A DNA stretch of 64,000 nt, taken from positions 63,016,427 to 63,080,426 of the forward strand of contig OY829542.1 of NCBI GenBank assembly GCA_963691705.1, given 5' to 3'. Source of the DNA: Viola odorata. Its lineage: Eukaryota; Streptophyta; Magnoliopsida; Malpighiales; Violaceae. The notes below the pieces were generated by a model. That model ran no database searches. It was not told the origin of the DNA and worked only from the letters and a program-made list of their open reading frames with translations. Position 1 is the stretch's first letter. Each line of letters starts with the position of its first letter. Of the stretch, positions 21,590 to 39,003 are shown in pieces. A program made the position numbers and the translations under genes.

Positions 21590-24496
21590 CCTCGATATCT
21601 CTTTATTTTATGGTAAGAATTCTTTCCAAGGGTAAAAACTTGTCAAAATTGACTCTAGATTTTTTCTCAAGGTTATAGACTTGATGAGACGGACTCTAGA
21701 ATTTTATATTTCAATTATAATATTTTTTTGGTATTTAAATTTAACTTTTTTCTTAAATATGACAAAATGACCATGTTACCCTTCTACTTCAAAATTTCTG
21801 CAGTTTATAAGAATTTTTTTCCCCAATATTTTAAGAAATAGACTCTATAATTTGATAGTTCAATTATCAATTTTTTTGGAGTGAAATTTTAATTTTTTTC
21901 GTATAAATGAAAAAAATGACCATTTTACTCTTTTTCTTCCAAGTATCTCTCCATTTTTAGTAACAATTTTTTCCAAGGGTATAAACTTGTCGAAATTGAC
22001 TCTAATTTTTTTATCAAGGCTATAGACTTGATGAGACGGACTCTAGAATTTTATATTTCAATTAAATTTTTTTTTGGTATTTAAATTTAAATTTTTTCTT
22101 AAATATAACAAAATGACCATATTACCCTTCTACTTCAAAAATTCTCCAGTTTATTGGAAAAACAATTTCCCAATGGTTTATATTTTAAGAAATAGACTCT
22201 AGAATTTTAGACTTCAATTAAAAAAAATGGAGTGAAATTTTAATTTTTTTCGTATAAATGACAAAATGACCATTTTACTCTTTTTCTTCCTCGATATCTC
22301 TCCATTTTTAGTAATAATATTTCCCAAGGGAAAAAACTTGTCGAAATTTCCTCTAGAATTTTTTTCAAAGCTATAGACTTGATGAGACGGGCTCTAGAAT
22401 TTTATATTTCAATTAGAATCTTTTGGTATTTAAATTTAACTTTTTTTTTATATATGACAAAATGACCATGTTACCCTACTACTTCAAAATTTCTCCTGTT
22501 TATAGGAATTTTTTTTCCCAAGGGTATATATTTTCAAAAATAGACTCTAGAATTTTAGAGTTCAATTATAATTTTTTTTGGAGTGAAATTTTAATTTTTT
22601 AGTATAAATTACAAAATGACTATTTTACTCTTTTTCTTCCTCGATATCTCTCCATTTTTAGTAATAATGTTTTCCAATGGAATAAACTTGTCAAAATTGA
22701 CTCTAGAATTTTTTTCAAGGCTATAGACTTAATGAGACGGGCTCTAGAATTTTATATTTCAATTACAATTTTTTTGGTATTTAAATTTAAATTTTTTCTT
22801 AAATATGACAAAATGACCATGTTACCCTTCTACTTCAAAATTTCTCTAGTTTATAGGATTTTTTTCCCAAAGGGTATATATTTTCAGAAATAGACTCTAG
22901 TATTTTAGAGTTCAATTATCAATTTTTTTGGGAGTGAAATTTTAATTTTTTAGTATAAATTACAAAATGACCATTTTACTATTTTTCTTTCTTGATATCT
23001 CACCATTTTTAGTAAGAATTTTTCCAAGGGTATAAACTTGTCGAAATTGACTCTAATTTTTTTTTCAAGGCTATAGATTTGATGAGACGGGCTTTACAAT
23101 TTTATATTGAAATTAGAATTTCTTTTGGTATTTAAATTTAATTTTATAAAATGACCATGTTACCCTTCTACTTCAAAATTTCTCCAGTTTATAGGATTTT
23201 TTTTCCCAAGGGTATATATTTTTAGAAATTGACTCTAGAATTTTAGAGTTCAATTATCAATTTTTTTCGTATAAATGACAAAAGGACCATTTTATGCGGG
23301 TTCTCCATAATAATTTTGACTCATTCCTTTAACCAATTTAGCTCTTAATACAAGATCATTCAAGTCAGATTTTTTTTTTATTACTGGGATAAGTGAATTG
23401 TTACAAATCCAAAAATAACTCCCTTTTTTTATTTGAAAGGTTGTCATGTATTGAAAAATTAAAATTAATGCTGATTGAGTGTATATAATGGAATGATAAA
23501 AAACAATTGGTTAGAAATATATTAAAAATAATAATCAACTATTTCCTTGATTCTTGTGCATAAGATTTAGGAGTCATTTTCTGGAGGACCTCAGGAAGTA
23601 GTTTATATATTGATGTACCTTTCATCGAGGGAAACACCATAAATACTACTCCCTTCTTAATTTTTTTAATTGTCAATTTAACTAAAAATACATAGACCAC
23701 TATCATGATTAAGAGTGTGATGAACGATAACATTACCTCTTAATTTATTCTCAAAATTTTGTGCATATATAGCACTACAATTAAGGAGTATTAGAAATAA
23801 ACATATCAAAAATTACAACTAACAACATTATAAATGACAGCTGAACTACTAAAAAGAAAAAAAATATATATAGAATTTTAGAGTTCAATTATCAATTTTT
23901 TTCGTATAAATGACAAAAGGACCATTTTACTCGGGTTCTTTATAATAATTGGTTATAAACTTGTCAAAATTTACTCTAGAATTTTTTTCAAGGCTATAGA
24001 CTTGATGAGACGGGCTCTAGAATTTTATATTTCAATTAGAATTTTTTTTTGTATTTAAATTTAAATTTTTTCTTAAATATGATAAACTGACCATATTACC
24101 CTTCTACTTCAAAATTTCTCTAGTTTATAGGGAATTTTTTTTCAAAAGGGTATATATTTTCAGAAATAGACTCTAGAATTTTAGAGTTCAATTATCATTT
24201 TTGTTTTAGTGAAATTTTAATTTTTTAGTATAAATTACAAATTGACCATTTTACTCTTTTTCTTCCTCGATATCTCTCCATTTTTAGTAAGAATTTTTCT
24301 AAGGGTATAAACTTATCGAAATTGACTCTAGAATTTTTTTCAAGCTTATAGACTTGATGAGACGAGCTTTAGAATTTTTTTAGTATTTAAATTTAATTTT
24401 TTCTTAAATATGACAAAATGACCATGTTACCCTTCTACTTCAAAATTTCTCCAGTTTATAGGGAAAAAAATTCCAAGGGTATATATTTTTAAAAAT
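21590..24496 (+). repeat. Local satellite: tandem array of about 350-bp dimeric units
   Basis: The marker GATGAGACGG (or a one-base variant) recurs at about 21683, 22030, 22381, 22731, 23081, 24004 and 24356. Spacing is 347-352 bp except where an insertion interrupts the array. Each unit contains two related halves of about 175 bp. Half A has TAGAGTTCAATTAT, GAAATTTTAATTTTTT, GACCATTTTACTCTTTTTCT, CGATATCTCTCC and GGGTATAAACTTGTCGAAAT. Half B has TATATTTCAATTAGAA, TATTTAAATTTAA, GACCATGTTACCCTTCTACT, CAAAATTTCTCCAG and GGGTATATATTTTCAG. Very AT-rich and non-coding. Confidence 0.92.
23314..23872. mobile_element. About 560-bp unrelated segment interrupting the satellite
   Basis: Sequence without satellite similarity, bracketed by an approximately 80-bp direct repeat (about 23234-23313 and 23873-23952) that includes TCGTATAAATGACAAAAGGA and a CGGGTTCT...ATAATAATT end not present in other units. 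The minus strand carries a 64-aa open frame (23539-23733) with an N-terminal hydrophobic span (IVVYVFLVKL) and a basic tail. I do not recognise it and its coding status is doubtful. Mobile origin is inferred from the insertion pattern only. Confidence 0.45.
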
Positions 24497-26906
24497 AATC
24501 TGTGCTGATTAAACAATAATTTTCTTTCTTTAGTTATTACTTTTGATATTTTGTAACAATCAAGTTTTCAATTTTACTAGTTCTGTGTAACAAACGATAG
24601 ATTTGTGTAAGGCTTGAAAGGTGCAACAAATTAATTCCAAAAAAAAATGGAGGTTGGGGATTTGGACCATCCGTCGATATATAACTAGTAGGTTATATGA
24701 TTAGGTTAAAAATATCCCTCAATATGTATGTTTTATTAGCTTATCAAATTATTTTATTTTACTTGCCAATATAATTAAGATTATGTTTATAATTTTAATA
24801 TTTTAAGTAAAATTTCTATAGAATTCTCACACAAATTTTACATATTTTGGTGGGATTTATTTATTTTGATAAAAAATAAAAAGGTGTGATTTGACTAGAG
24901 TTTGATTAGAATTTAAATTTTAGTAAGCATTGAATTTGAAATCAAATCATCTCATTTTTTAATAAATTTGAGGTTCCAAACGAGCCGTAAGTTTATTGGA
25001 TTAAGAATAAATGCTATATTCCAAAGTCTTGGGATCACCATCATTAATCTAAAATATGGTACCAAATTAAATAATTATTTCATCCATGAAGTCACATCAT
25101 TAATTTGTAGAAGGACTAAAGATCAAGAATTATAGTTAGTTAGGTTACATTTGTTGCAGATTGCTTAGGAGAATTTGGCTTTGGCTTACCATTTTGTCTT
25201 CGTGAGAGGAGAGGGGTAGTCTTATAAAATCGCACGCCCATACCCCACCCTATTTTTTTAGCCTAACACTCATGCATCTTCTCCCCTTATTAGATAACAT
25301 CGTTTCCCTATCCTTACTTTTTTTTCTTTTATAATTTCTAATAAATGGTAGCGGAATTAATGGTTCGATAAATTTATGGAGTACTGAACTCGATAGATTA
25401 GTGGAACATGTATGTAGATAATGGGCCTAAGCCCAATGCACGAGGTCTCGTGGTCATAAGTATTCAGATAGTTTTGGTGGCACACAATAAATTTCTAAAC
25501 TAATAGGTCAAACAGTGTCTCAATAAAATTGAGCGCGAAGTATGATGGGTGATTTCATACTTCATGCAAGTTGATGGGCTAAATTGGTGGGCCTTACTCA
25601 GTTCGAGATCGAACGTACGGTGAATCTCCCAGAGGAACTTAAAGTCGGTGGATCCTGTTGAGGACTACGAAGGACTTCATTCTAGAGGGTAATTTTCGGG
25701 TTCAAATGGTGGGCTTGGTGGTACTTTGTTCAAGGCGGAGATTCTTAGGGTGTGCAAACCAAAAAGTCTCACAGCAGATAAATAAAAGGAATAAAAAGTA
25801 ATTATTAAAGGAATTAATTTTTTAATGAAATAAAATATTTTGTAAAAACTGTGCGAATTTAGATCAAAAGTGAACAATATAATTCCATTAAAAAAGAATA
25901 AGTGACTCTCGTAATATGATTTTTTTTTTCATACTTAAGATTCAAATTCGAAATTTGATTAGTAATATATATACTCGTTGATTGGAGTATTGTTGTAGGA
26001 TAAGATCAAAGAACGGAAGAGAAGAACCATTAACACTAATAACAAAATAGCAGATGAGAATCATGCATAAAGAGGCCACTTCTTGCTCCAAATGTCACTA
26101 TAGTGCCTGCTTTTGCTTACACGGACGCGATGTTATTGAAAAGTGTTACTAGGATTTTGGGCCGTTTTTTTGTTGCGATGTTGAAGTCAAATCAAGAGTT
26201 AAAGTTTTGGTAAGGTAAATGGTAAATGGCAATTAGTGGTGTGTTAGCGCTACTATATTTTTCTTTTCGGATGAAAAGTTAACTACTCTCTTTGTTTCAT
26301 ATTATTAGTCGGTTTTAGCTTTTCTTTTGTTTTAATTATTGGGTCATTTTTTTTCTTTTAAGGTAAATTTTAGTATAATTTTACTCAATTATCTTTTAAT
26401 ATAAATTTAAGTAACAATCTTCATGATAATTAAATATGAATTTTTTTAAGATTGCAAAGACAATTATATCAAAAAGTAGCATCTTAATTACTGCGTTGGA
26501 TAAAAAAAAATACAAATAATTGAAATGAATGCAATATTTAATTAACGTGGAAAATGAGATTCAAATTTAATTTTTTATTGGTATTTAAACTCTGCCTGTA
26601 CTTTTTAAGAATACTTATATTCTTTACGTCACGAAAAATATAATGACACAAAAAAATCTAATCTATTTACTTTTTAGTTGGGTTAATTAACTAATTACTT
26701 TTTATGAGGTTAAGTTTTAGTGCCTTTCGAACTCCTATCGAATTAAAATTTGGAATACTTTGTATGACATATAGTTACTAGATTATTAGATGGTCCTCAC
26801 GAAAATACAATTAATTAAATTAATCATATCACCCGAACCGGAATGGAAAATGCAACGGTTACCTTTTCCTCCTCATACCAACACATTATATTAAATAATA
26901 AAAAAT
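24497..26906. other. Gene-poor AT-rich region
   Basis: No gene recognised across about 2.4 kb. A less AT-rich island near 25380-25760 (with GGGCCTAAGCCCAATGCACG and GTTCGAGATCGAACGTACGG) could be a remnant of a longer retroelement, but I found no paired terminal repeats or coding domains to support that. Confidence 0.4.
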
Positions 26907-27282
26907 AGGAGAAATAATTTTTACCACCCCTGAACTATCGTCGAAAATCAAAAACCTCCTATGAATTTTATTTTTTGAAATTCGCCCCCTGGACTATTGT
27001 TTTTGGGCAAAAAGCTCCTTCAATGCACATTTTTACAATTTTAAAAAAATTATAAAAAATCTTTAAAAAATGTAAAAATTCACGAAAAAATATAATTAAC
27101 CTAAAAATTAAGAAAAATTGTAAAAAATTCCAAGAATTCACAAAAAAAATGATTTAATTATGGACAGAAGGGGTTTTTTGCCCGAAAACAATAGTCCAGG
27201 GGGGCGAATTTCAAAAAATGAAGTTTAGGGGAGGTTTTTAATTTTCGACGATAGTTCAGGGGTGGTAAAAACTATTTCCCCT
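26907..27282. mobile_element. MITE-like element with long terminal inverted repeats
   Basis: The left end (AGGAGAAATAATTTTTACCA, then CCCCTGAACTATCGTCGAAA) is mirrored at the right end (TTTCGACGATAGTTCAGGGG then TGGTAAAAACTATTTCCCCT). A second complementary block, GCCCCCTGGACTATTGTTTT against AAACAATAGTCCAGGGGGGC, extends the arms beyond 100 bp. Flanks both carry an A-rich AAAAAAT-like sequence that may be the target duplication. No coding capacity. Confidence 0.85.
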
Positions 27283-32610
<5,328 letters not shown>

Positions 32611-33172
32611 TGAAAAATCTTCTATCATGTCTTTCCTTTATCAGCAGAAGAAAACTCTTTAATCAAGTAGAATGCCAGATAGATATGCGACCGCAAAAAC
32701 ATCTGAAAGGCATTTAGTAGTTTAGCTTATAATAAGCTGTAATTTTCTGGAACTTTTGTTAATTTTGTGCTACTCTGCAAGTTATGATATTTTGCCTTTG
32801 GCTTCTCCCTTTACATGTTTTGACTTGCATATGAATTGTCTAGTATTTTGTTTTCAGTTGTCAGGAGATTTTTTCATTAATAGACCAAAAACAATGCAAA
32901 GGTGACGATTTTTTGTCGGCAAAGCTTGAAACCCTTAGCTTTAGACATAAAATGGACTAATTAGACGAAGCTGACACTTTAGGTTCATGAATCCCCTTTA
33001 AGACATCATTTCCTTATTTCCTGCTATCAAGAAATTGAGAAAACCATATTCTAAGAAGATCTGAAAATTGAAGGAAGAAATTCCTCATTAGAATAATAAA
33101 AGCAACCACTTTTGTCGCTTGAGATTTGATGCGGTTGTACTGTCGCCATAGGATAGCTATACGGGTTTTCCT
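32611..33172. other. GDH 3' flank
   Basis: About 200 bp following the stop should be 3' untranslated sequence. No gene recognised in the remainder. Confidence 0.4.
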
Positions 33173-33330
33173 CTATATGCAACTGGTAAGTTTATCCTGT
33201 AGGCTAGTTCCTCAATTTAAACTTAATTGGCGAAAATATGTTTGGTAGAAGTTTGTTCTAATTTATTATGTAAATATGTTTTCGGTAAGTTTGTTCTATA
33301 TGCAACTGGTAAGTTTATCCTGTAGGCTAG
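33173..33330 (+). repeat. Perfect 35-bp direct repeat, 123 bp apart
   Basis: The sequence starting CTATATGCAACTGGTAAGTT and ending GTAGGCTAG occurs at 33173-33207 and again at 33296-33330 with no difference. Each copy contains a splice-donor-like CTG|GTAAGTTT. Confidence 0.8.
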
Positions 33331-33432
33331 GGTGGAATATCTGATCTAGAGAGTGAGAAATCCATTGGCATAAGTCATGAAGGATTTGCTAACTGTCTTA
33401 GTGATGCTTTAATTGTTTCTTATGTATTGCAG

Positions 33433-33515
33433 AGTTTGGAACTTTCTGAAAGCTCGGGGGAATGTTGCAATGGAAATGCATTACGTGTTAAAATCATGAA
33501 AGAAGAACTGCCCAA
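33433..33515 (+). pseudogene. Possible orphan exon, unidentified
   Basis: An 83-bp open segment bounded by a good acceptor (TATTGCAG) and donor (GTAAGAAAG) reads SLELSESSGECCNGNALRVK then IMKEELPN. Codon use and composition look protein-like, but no matching exons lie next to it, so it is probably a gene remnant or a captured exon. The family is unknown. Confidence 0.3.
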
Positions 33516-33734
33516 TGTAAGAAAGCAACTTCATTGAATAGTTTTTGAACAAAATGTATGGAACCGCGGGGTTTGAGAAAAAAAAATTAACAAACTTAAC
33601 TACAAAATTAAATGTTTGATGTCATTTGGACTAATGGAGAAAAGTTAATGACGCAAGAAGTTGGATATCATTTTGGTATTATGTAAAAATTGGGTGTCAA
33701 ACTAACTTTTGCCTTATATTTTACTAACAACCAT

Positions 33735-35085
33735 GTTAAATTATACCGTGTATCCCTCTACTTAACCTGAAATGACCATTGAGTCTCTCTACTTATGTTC
33801 CCAACATATTGAGTCCCTCTACTCTTACTCTGATGATACTTGAGGTCCTTCCTACTGATGTAGCAGGTCACCTCACTATTAAATAATATTTTTTTGTCAC
33901 CTCATATACCACGTCACTTGTCAAATTGGAATTTAAATTTATCGAAAATGATTTTTTTTTGTCTAATTTTTTTAACTAAAATGATGGGTCCGCTTCCACT
34001 TAAAAAATTGCTACCTAAGTCTCTCAAATCTATATAAATATAAAAGTTACGTGTTGAAGTTTGTATGCAGGCTTAAGAGGAAGTCACCTCAGATCCATGA
34101 ATTTCTCCAATTATGTCATTTGTCATTTTGAAATTTTTAATATGTTGACATGTACTCCATCTGGACACTTTTAATTGTCACTTTTAAACAGTAATTTTCA
34201 GTAAAACAAACTCTAAAAAGTCAAGTAAAGTGTACAGTAACTTTTAGTAGAAAAATGACAATTAAAAGTGTCCGGAAAGAGTATCATATAATAATTTTTA
34301 ATTATATTTATTTAATATTTTTATGCTATTATTTTTTTACTCAATTAATTTATTAGATAACATAAATTTTTTTGGTTTTATTAATTTTAATGCAATTTAT
34401 ATATAACTTTTTAAATTTTCACTTAGACTATTAAATTAATTTAATATGTATAATTAATCTATTAAATGTTCAAGAATTTAAAAGGTTGCATGATTCTCTA
34501 TATAAGTGCATGAAAATCGTTTATTTTATTTACAAAAATAATTTGAGGTGTCTACAAGTGTTGATTGTGATATTTATGTAAGTCAATGTTAGTTGCATTT
34601 TTATTTATTTTAATTTGAACTCATTAGTGTTTAATTGTCAAAATAATTATGTATTATGTAAAATACTATGGTACATGTTATGCAGAATTAACAAATATTA
34701 TTTAATATATATCGTATGAATGATTGTTGATAATATAATTCATGCAATGCGCGAATCTTAAACTAGTAATCTCTTAATTAAGTTTAATTAGATAAAAAAA
34801 AACAACGGTGGCTATTTTATTCATACAACATACCGAACTTTAAAGTGGCAGGGGCATCATTTTATTTCTGAATATTAGACAAAAATAAAAAAAATAATCT
34901 TCTAGAAATTTAAATTTGTGACAAGTAAAAAATTATTTAATGGTGAAGTGGCCTAGCACATTAGCATGAGGGACCCCGAATATTACCAGAGTAAAAGTAG
35001 AGGGATTCAATGTGTTAGAAACGTAAGTAAAGGGACTCAATGTGTCATTTCCGGCTAAGTAGAGGGACTCACAATGTAATTTAAC
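33735..35085. mobile_element. 1.35-kb terminal-inverted-repeat element (possibly Mutator-like)
   Basis: The left end (GTTAAATTATACCGTGTATC, then CCTCTACTTAACCTGAAATG, CATATTGAGTCCCTCTACTC) pairs with the reverse complement of the right end (GTTAAATTACATTGTGAGTC, then CCTCTACTTAGCCGGAAATG, CACATTGAGTCCCTTTACTT) over more than 110 bp. Flanks share CAACCAT (ACAACCATG left, CCAACCATA right), compatible with a roughly 9-bp target duplication. The interior is AT-rich and non-coding. Superfamily assignment is inference. Confidence 0.8.
34153..34284. mobile_element. Small MITE nested in the 1.35-kb element
   Basis: About 130 bp with ends TACTCCATCTGGACACTTTT and the complementary AAAAGTGTCCGGAAAGAGTA. 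The arms continue as AATTGTCACTTTTA against AAAAATGACAATT. It lies wholly inside the larger element, so it inserted later or was carried along. Confidence 0.8.
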
Positions 35086-36480
35086 CCAACCATAGTTTAA
35101 GATTCAACAAGTAACAAACTCGTACAAGAAATTTTAACCGGTTAGTATATATCGTTTTGGATAATTAATAAGGCAATCAATTTTTTTATAATAAAAAAAA
35201 AACAAGCTCATCCAAGTTTCTCCATATAGATTAACTAATAGTGTTTTATATACCGGGGTATGTGGACTTTTATAACAAATCAAATTGAAAAAACAACAAA
35301 GAACTGGCCACTCTGCATACATACTCATGTATGTGAAGATTTATTTATGCATGGTGACAACATATATATAACTAAAATCAGTAGTTGAGGCACTTACAAC
35401 TCTACAAAGATTTTCATTAAAAACTAATTGTTCCATACACAACATCTTCTTTGTGTACGTATCCAGTAGGAAACTCCCAAACCTGATTCATGTCATATAT
35501 ATGCATCCCAAACTTTGACGTGCATTCCTTATCCTATATGGACTCTCCTAATTGGTTTGATGTTTAGAAACTCAAGGTACAAAATATATATATTATATAC
35601 CGTTTGAAAGAAATAGTTGTTTTTTATTGAAGTGTGCGAGCTAAAATACTACATCGAAAAGAAGAGAAATAAAAAATCCATATAAGAGGAATTGATCTCA
35701 TATTAGAACGAAGTTTTTTAAAAAAACCGTGAAAGCTCGTGTCCAAAACAGAACCTTATTAATAAATTAATATTATTTTGCTATATTAACTTTGGTTGAG
35801 TAATGCAGTGTGTAACAAAGTCCAGTACTGCCCATTGTTGGCTCATGTCACTTATCCAATTAGGATAGTTAACTGCCATACTTTTAGACTTCTAAAAAGA
35901 AATGGAGAGATGAAGAACAACACAAAAGAATCAAATAATATTTGAAACTCTTAATTACTTAGAAGTATGGGTGCATGCTTAATTAATTACAAATTAGATG
36001 CAAATTACATACTTTGATGCATAAAGTTATATATAATGGATGACGTTGAGGAATGGGTGATAGTATCCAGCCCTAATGATCGCTATGATCTCCATGACTC
36101 ATCAACCTATGTAATTCTTATGCAAATGCTAACATAATCCTCTTTCATGGAGTCCATTCGCCTATGTCATTTCATCACTTAAATTTACCTTTCACCATTA
36201 GTTCAATTTAACTTAAATTTACAATTTTTGAAGAGTTATTAATTATTACATTCACCTCCTAAATTATTGTCATCTGATAAACAAGCCTCTCAGTAATTTT
36301 TTACTGGATCTTTTTATTGGATATATGAAAAACATATAACGACATTTTATATGGAATTTAATGTTTTACTCCAATGACATTTTATATGAAACAGGGGTAT
36401 GTTTGAAGTAGACTAAAATGAGAACTTAATCTTGCAAAGGATATTCTTTGACCCCAAAAAAAAACACCTCCTAGCAAATG
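35086..36480. other. Intergenic region upstream of the endoglucanase
   Basis: AT-rich with scattered short ATATAT runs. No gene or defined repeat recognised. Confidence 0.4.
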
Positions 36481-36483
36481 GGT

Positions 36484-36491
36484 CTATAAAT
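36484..36491 (+). promoter_or_regulatory. Probable TATA box of the endoglucanase gene
   Basis: TATAAATA about 55 bp before the ATG, with AGATAAAGGCAGTG downstream as a short leader. This is a strong match to the plant TATA consensus and implies a 5' untranslated region of only about 30 bases. Confidence 0.6.
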
Positions 36492-36543
36492 ATAACTCAG
36501 AACTCCAAGCAGATAAAGGCAGTGATTTAGTTAGTCACAAGTC

Positions 36544-39003
36544 ATGGGGAGTAGTGGTGGAGTTGGCTTGGTTCTTGTGGCATGCTGTTGTTGTATGTTG
36601 GCTAGTCAATTAAGTGGACTAGCCATGGAAACTGAAGGGCTATCCGCTTCTCAAAGAAATCTGTCAATGGAGATGCCTTTGGAAACGTCAAACTATGGAG
36701 ATGCACTTAGCAAAGCAATCTTGTTTTTTGAAGGTCAAAGATCTGGAAAACTTCATGCAACCCAGAGAGTGAAATGGAGGGGAAACTCTGCACTCTCTGA
36801 TGGCAAGCCTGATAATGTACGAACAAGAAGATTAAACAAACACGCTTTTGCTTGTTTTAAGATTTGTGTTTATAATTAAGCTCTTAATCCTTCTTATGTT
36901 AACAAAACAAAATGACAAGATGAAGTTTTCTTACCTAACAAGTAACAGAAGCAAGAACAACCTTAATAACTCTTAAAAGCCTACTTCTCTGTTTAATTAC
37001 TTTTGTGTTTATGTCTGTTTTTTGGCAGGTGAATTTGTTAGGGGGTTACTATGATGCAGGGGACAATGTCAAATTTGGATGGCCAATGGCATTTACTGTT
37101 AGTTTACTGAGTTGGGCTGCAGTTGAGTACCAGAAGGAGATATCTTCTGTCAACCAGCTCGGTTATCTCCAAACCGCGATCCAATGGGGCACCGATTTCA
37201 TCTTGCAATCTCATACTTCAGACACCACTTTATACACTCAGGTACCTGTGGGTAAAATCTTGTTGTTCAAACTTGTGTGTTAAGGCATGTAATTAAGGAT
37301 GTTTCATTTTTCATCTGAATTGTGGTTTTGAACCTTTCAAAGGTGGGAGATGGAAATGGTGATCACCAGTGCTGGGAACGCCCGGAAGACATGGACACGG
37401 CGCGAACGCTCTATAAGATAACACCTAGTTCACCAGGCTCTGAGGCAGCAGCTGAGGCTGCGGCCGCTCTTTCTGCTGCCTCCATCGTGTTCAAGACTGT
37501 TGACCCCATCTATTCTGCAAATCTATTAAAACACTCAACATCAGTAAGCCCAAGACTTCATATTTACCCTTTTCATCGCCATTGAATTATAAGTAACACA
37601 TGTATGTATTCTTTGTCAGCTTTTTGAATTTGCAGACAAGTATAGGGGATCTTATAAAGATTCCTGTCCTTTCTACTGCTCCTACTCAGGTTATCAGGTA
37701 AAAATAACAAACAATCTGAAAAAAGCTAACGTCCTCTCATGATGGCTTTGTGAATGTTTGTTGAATTCTGGCTATGAAGGATGAGTTGTTGTGGGCTGCA
37801 ACTTGGCTATACAAGGCGAGCAGAGACGAGAAGTACTCGAGTTATGTCTCCAGCAATCAAGGGTGGAGTCAAAAGATGTCAGAATTCAGTTGGGATAACA
37901 AATTTGCTGGAGCTCAGACTTTACTAGCTCAGGTATTAAGAAAAGAAAACCAACTCCTAATATCTTTAGAGAAACTGAAAAATATACGGTTTTTAATTCG
38001 CAGGAATTCTTTGGAGGGAAGAAGGATTTGAGTAAGTTTAAGGATGATGCAGATTCATTTGTATGTGCAGTGATGCCAGGAAGTAGCTCTGTGCAGATAA
38101 GAACAACTCCTGGTACAATGTGCAAAGAACATTAGTATAATTCAACTGGTGTAAGTTCAACTGAAAAATGTCCAAATGTTGATGGGCTGAATTCTGTTCT
38201 GTTTCAAATTTCCAGGTGGGCTTCTGTTTATTAGAGACAGTTCTAATTTGCAGTATGCCACAAGTTCGACGATGCTGCTGTTTATCTACTCAAGAACCTT
38301 GACTGCAGCTCATATCGATGGAGTCCAATGTGGCTCTGCACATTTCTCTCCACAACAAATTACAACCTTTGCAAAATCACAGGTAGATGTTGGCTTATCA
38401 TAAAAACTCTGAACTACACTAATTGAATCAATGATCTCTTGTTTAAGGGTGATAGTATCAAATTACTCACACTATTGCTACGCACGCTCTCTTTACAAAA
38501 AGGAAAAGTCTAAGACAATATATGTGACTAAAGTGCAATTTTATCAGAGATGGGAAATCTTATAATGACACTTTTCAGGATCTAAAATGCACTTTGTTTG
38601 TGTTGTTTAGGTTGACTACATACTGGGAAATAACCCCATGAAAATGTCATACATGGTGGGATTTGGCAGCAAATTCCCAACACAACTTCACCATAGGGGT
38701 GCATCAATTCCCTCGATCCAAACACACCCAGGAAAAATCGGCTGCAACGACGGATTCTCAAGCTATTACAATTCTGACAAACCGAATCCAAATATACATG
38801 AGGGTGCCGTCGTCGGAGGTCCTGATTCAAATGATCAGTTCAAAGATCTGAGGACAGATTACTCTCATTCTGAACCCACAACCTATATGAATGCAGCTTT
38901 CGTAGGTTCAGTGGCAGCTTTAGTGCCAAAAACCAGCAATGAAGAGAGCTCAGAAAAAGCATTGCAGATTACCAGCAGCAATAAGTTGGTTGATGACCTC
39001 TGA
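36544..39003 (+). CDS. Endo-1,4-beta-glucanase, GH9 class B
   Basis: Predicted 528-aa secreted cellulase-type enzyme acting on cell wall glucans. Eight exons: 36544-36816, 37029-37241, 37343-37543, 37620-37697, 37780-37932, 38004-38112, 38216-38382 and 38611-39003 (529 codons with stop). The N-terminus ([20 protein letters not shown]) is a signal peptide with an unusual run of four cysteines. About 30 residues then precede the catalytic domain, which starts at [20 protein letters not shown]. Catalytic features are present: D100 and D103 in [19 protein letters not shown] at 425-430, and [19 protein letters not shown] with D477, R479 and the proton donor E486. There is no C-terminal carbohydrate-binding module (not class C) and no transmembrane anchor near the start (not class A). 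Exon 7 begins [19 protein letters not shown], as in the family. The paralogue number is not resolved. Confidence 0.94.

Noticed and set aside
23539..23733. 64-aa hydrophobic open frame in the satellite interruption as a real gene
   Set aside because: Short, AT-rich and without a homologue I recognise; kept only as a note in the segment entry.
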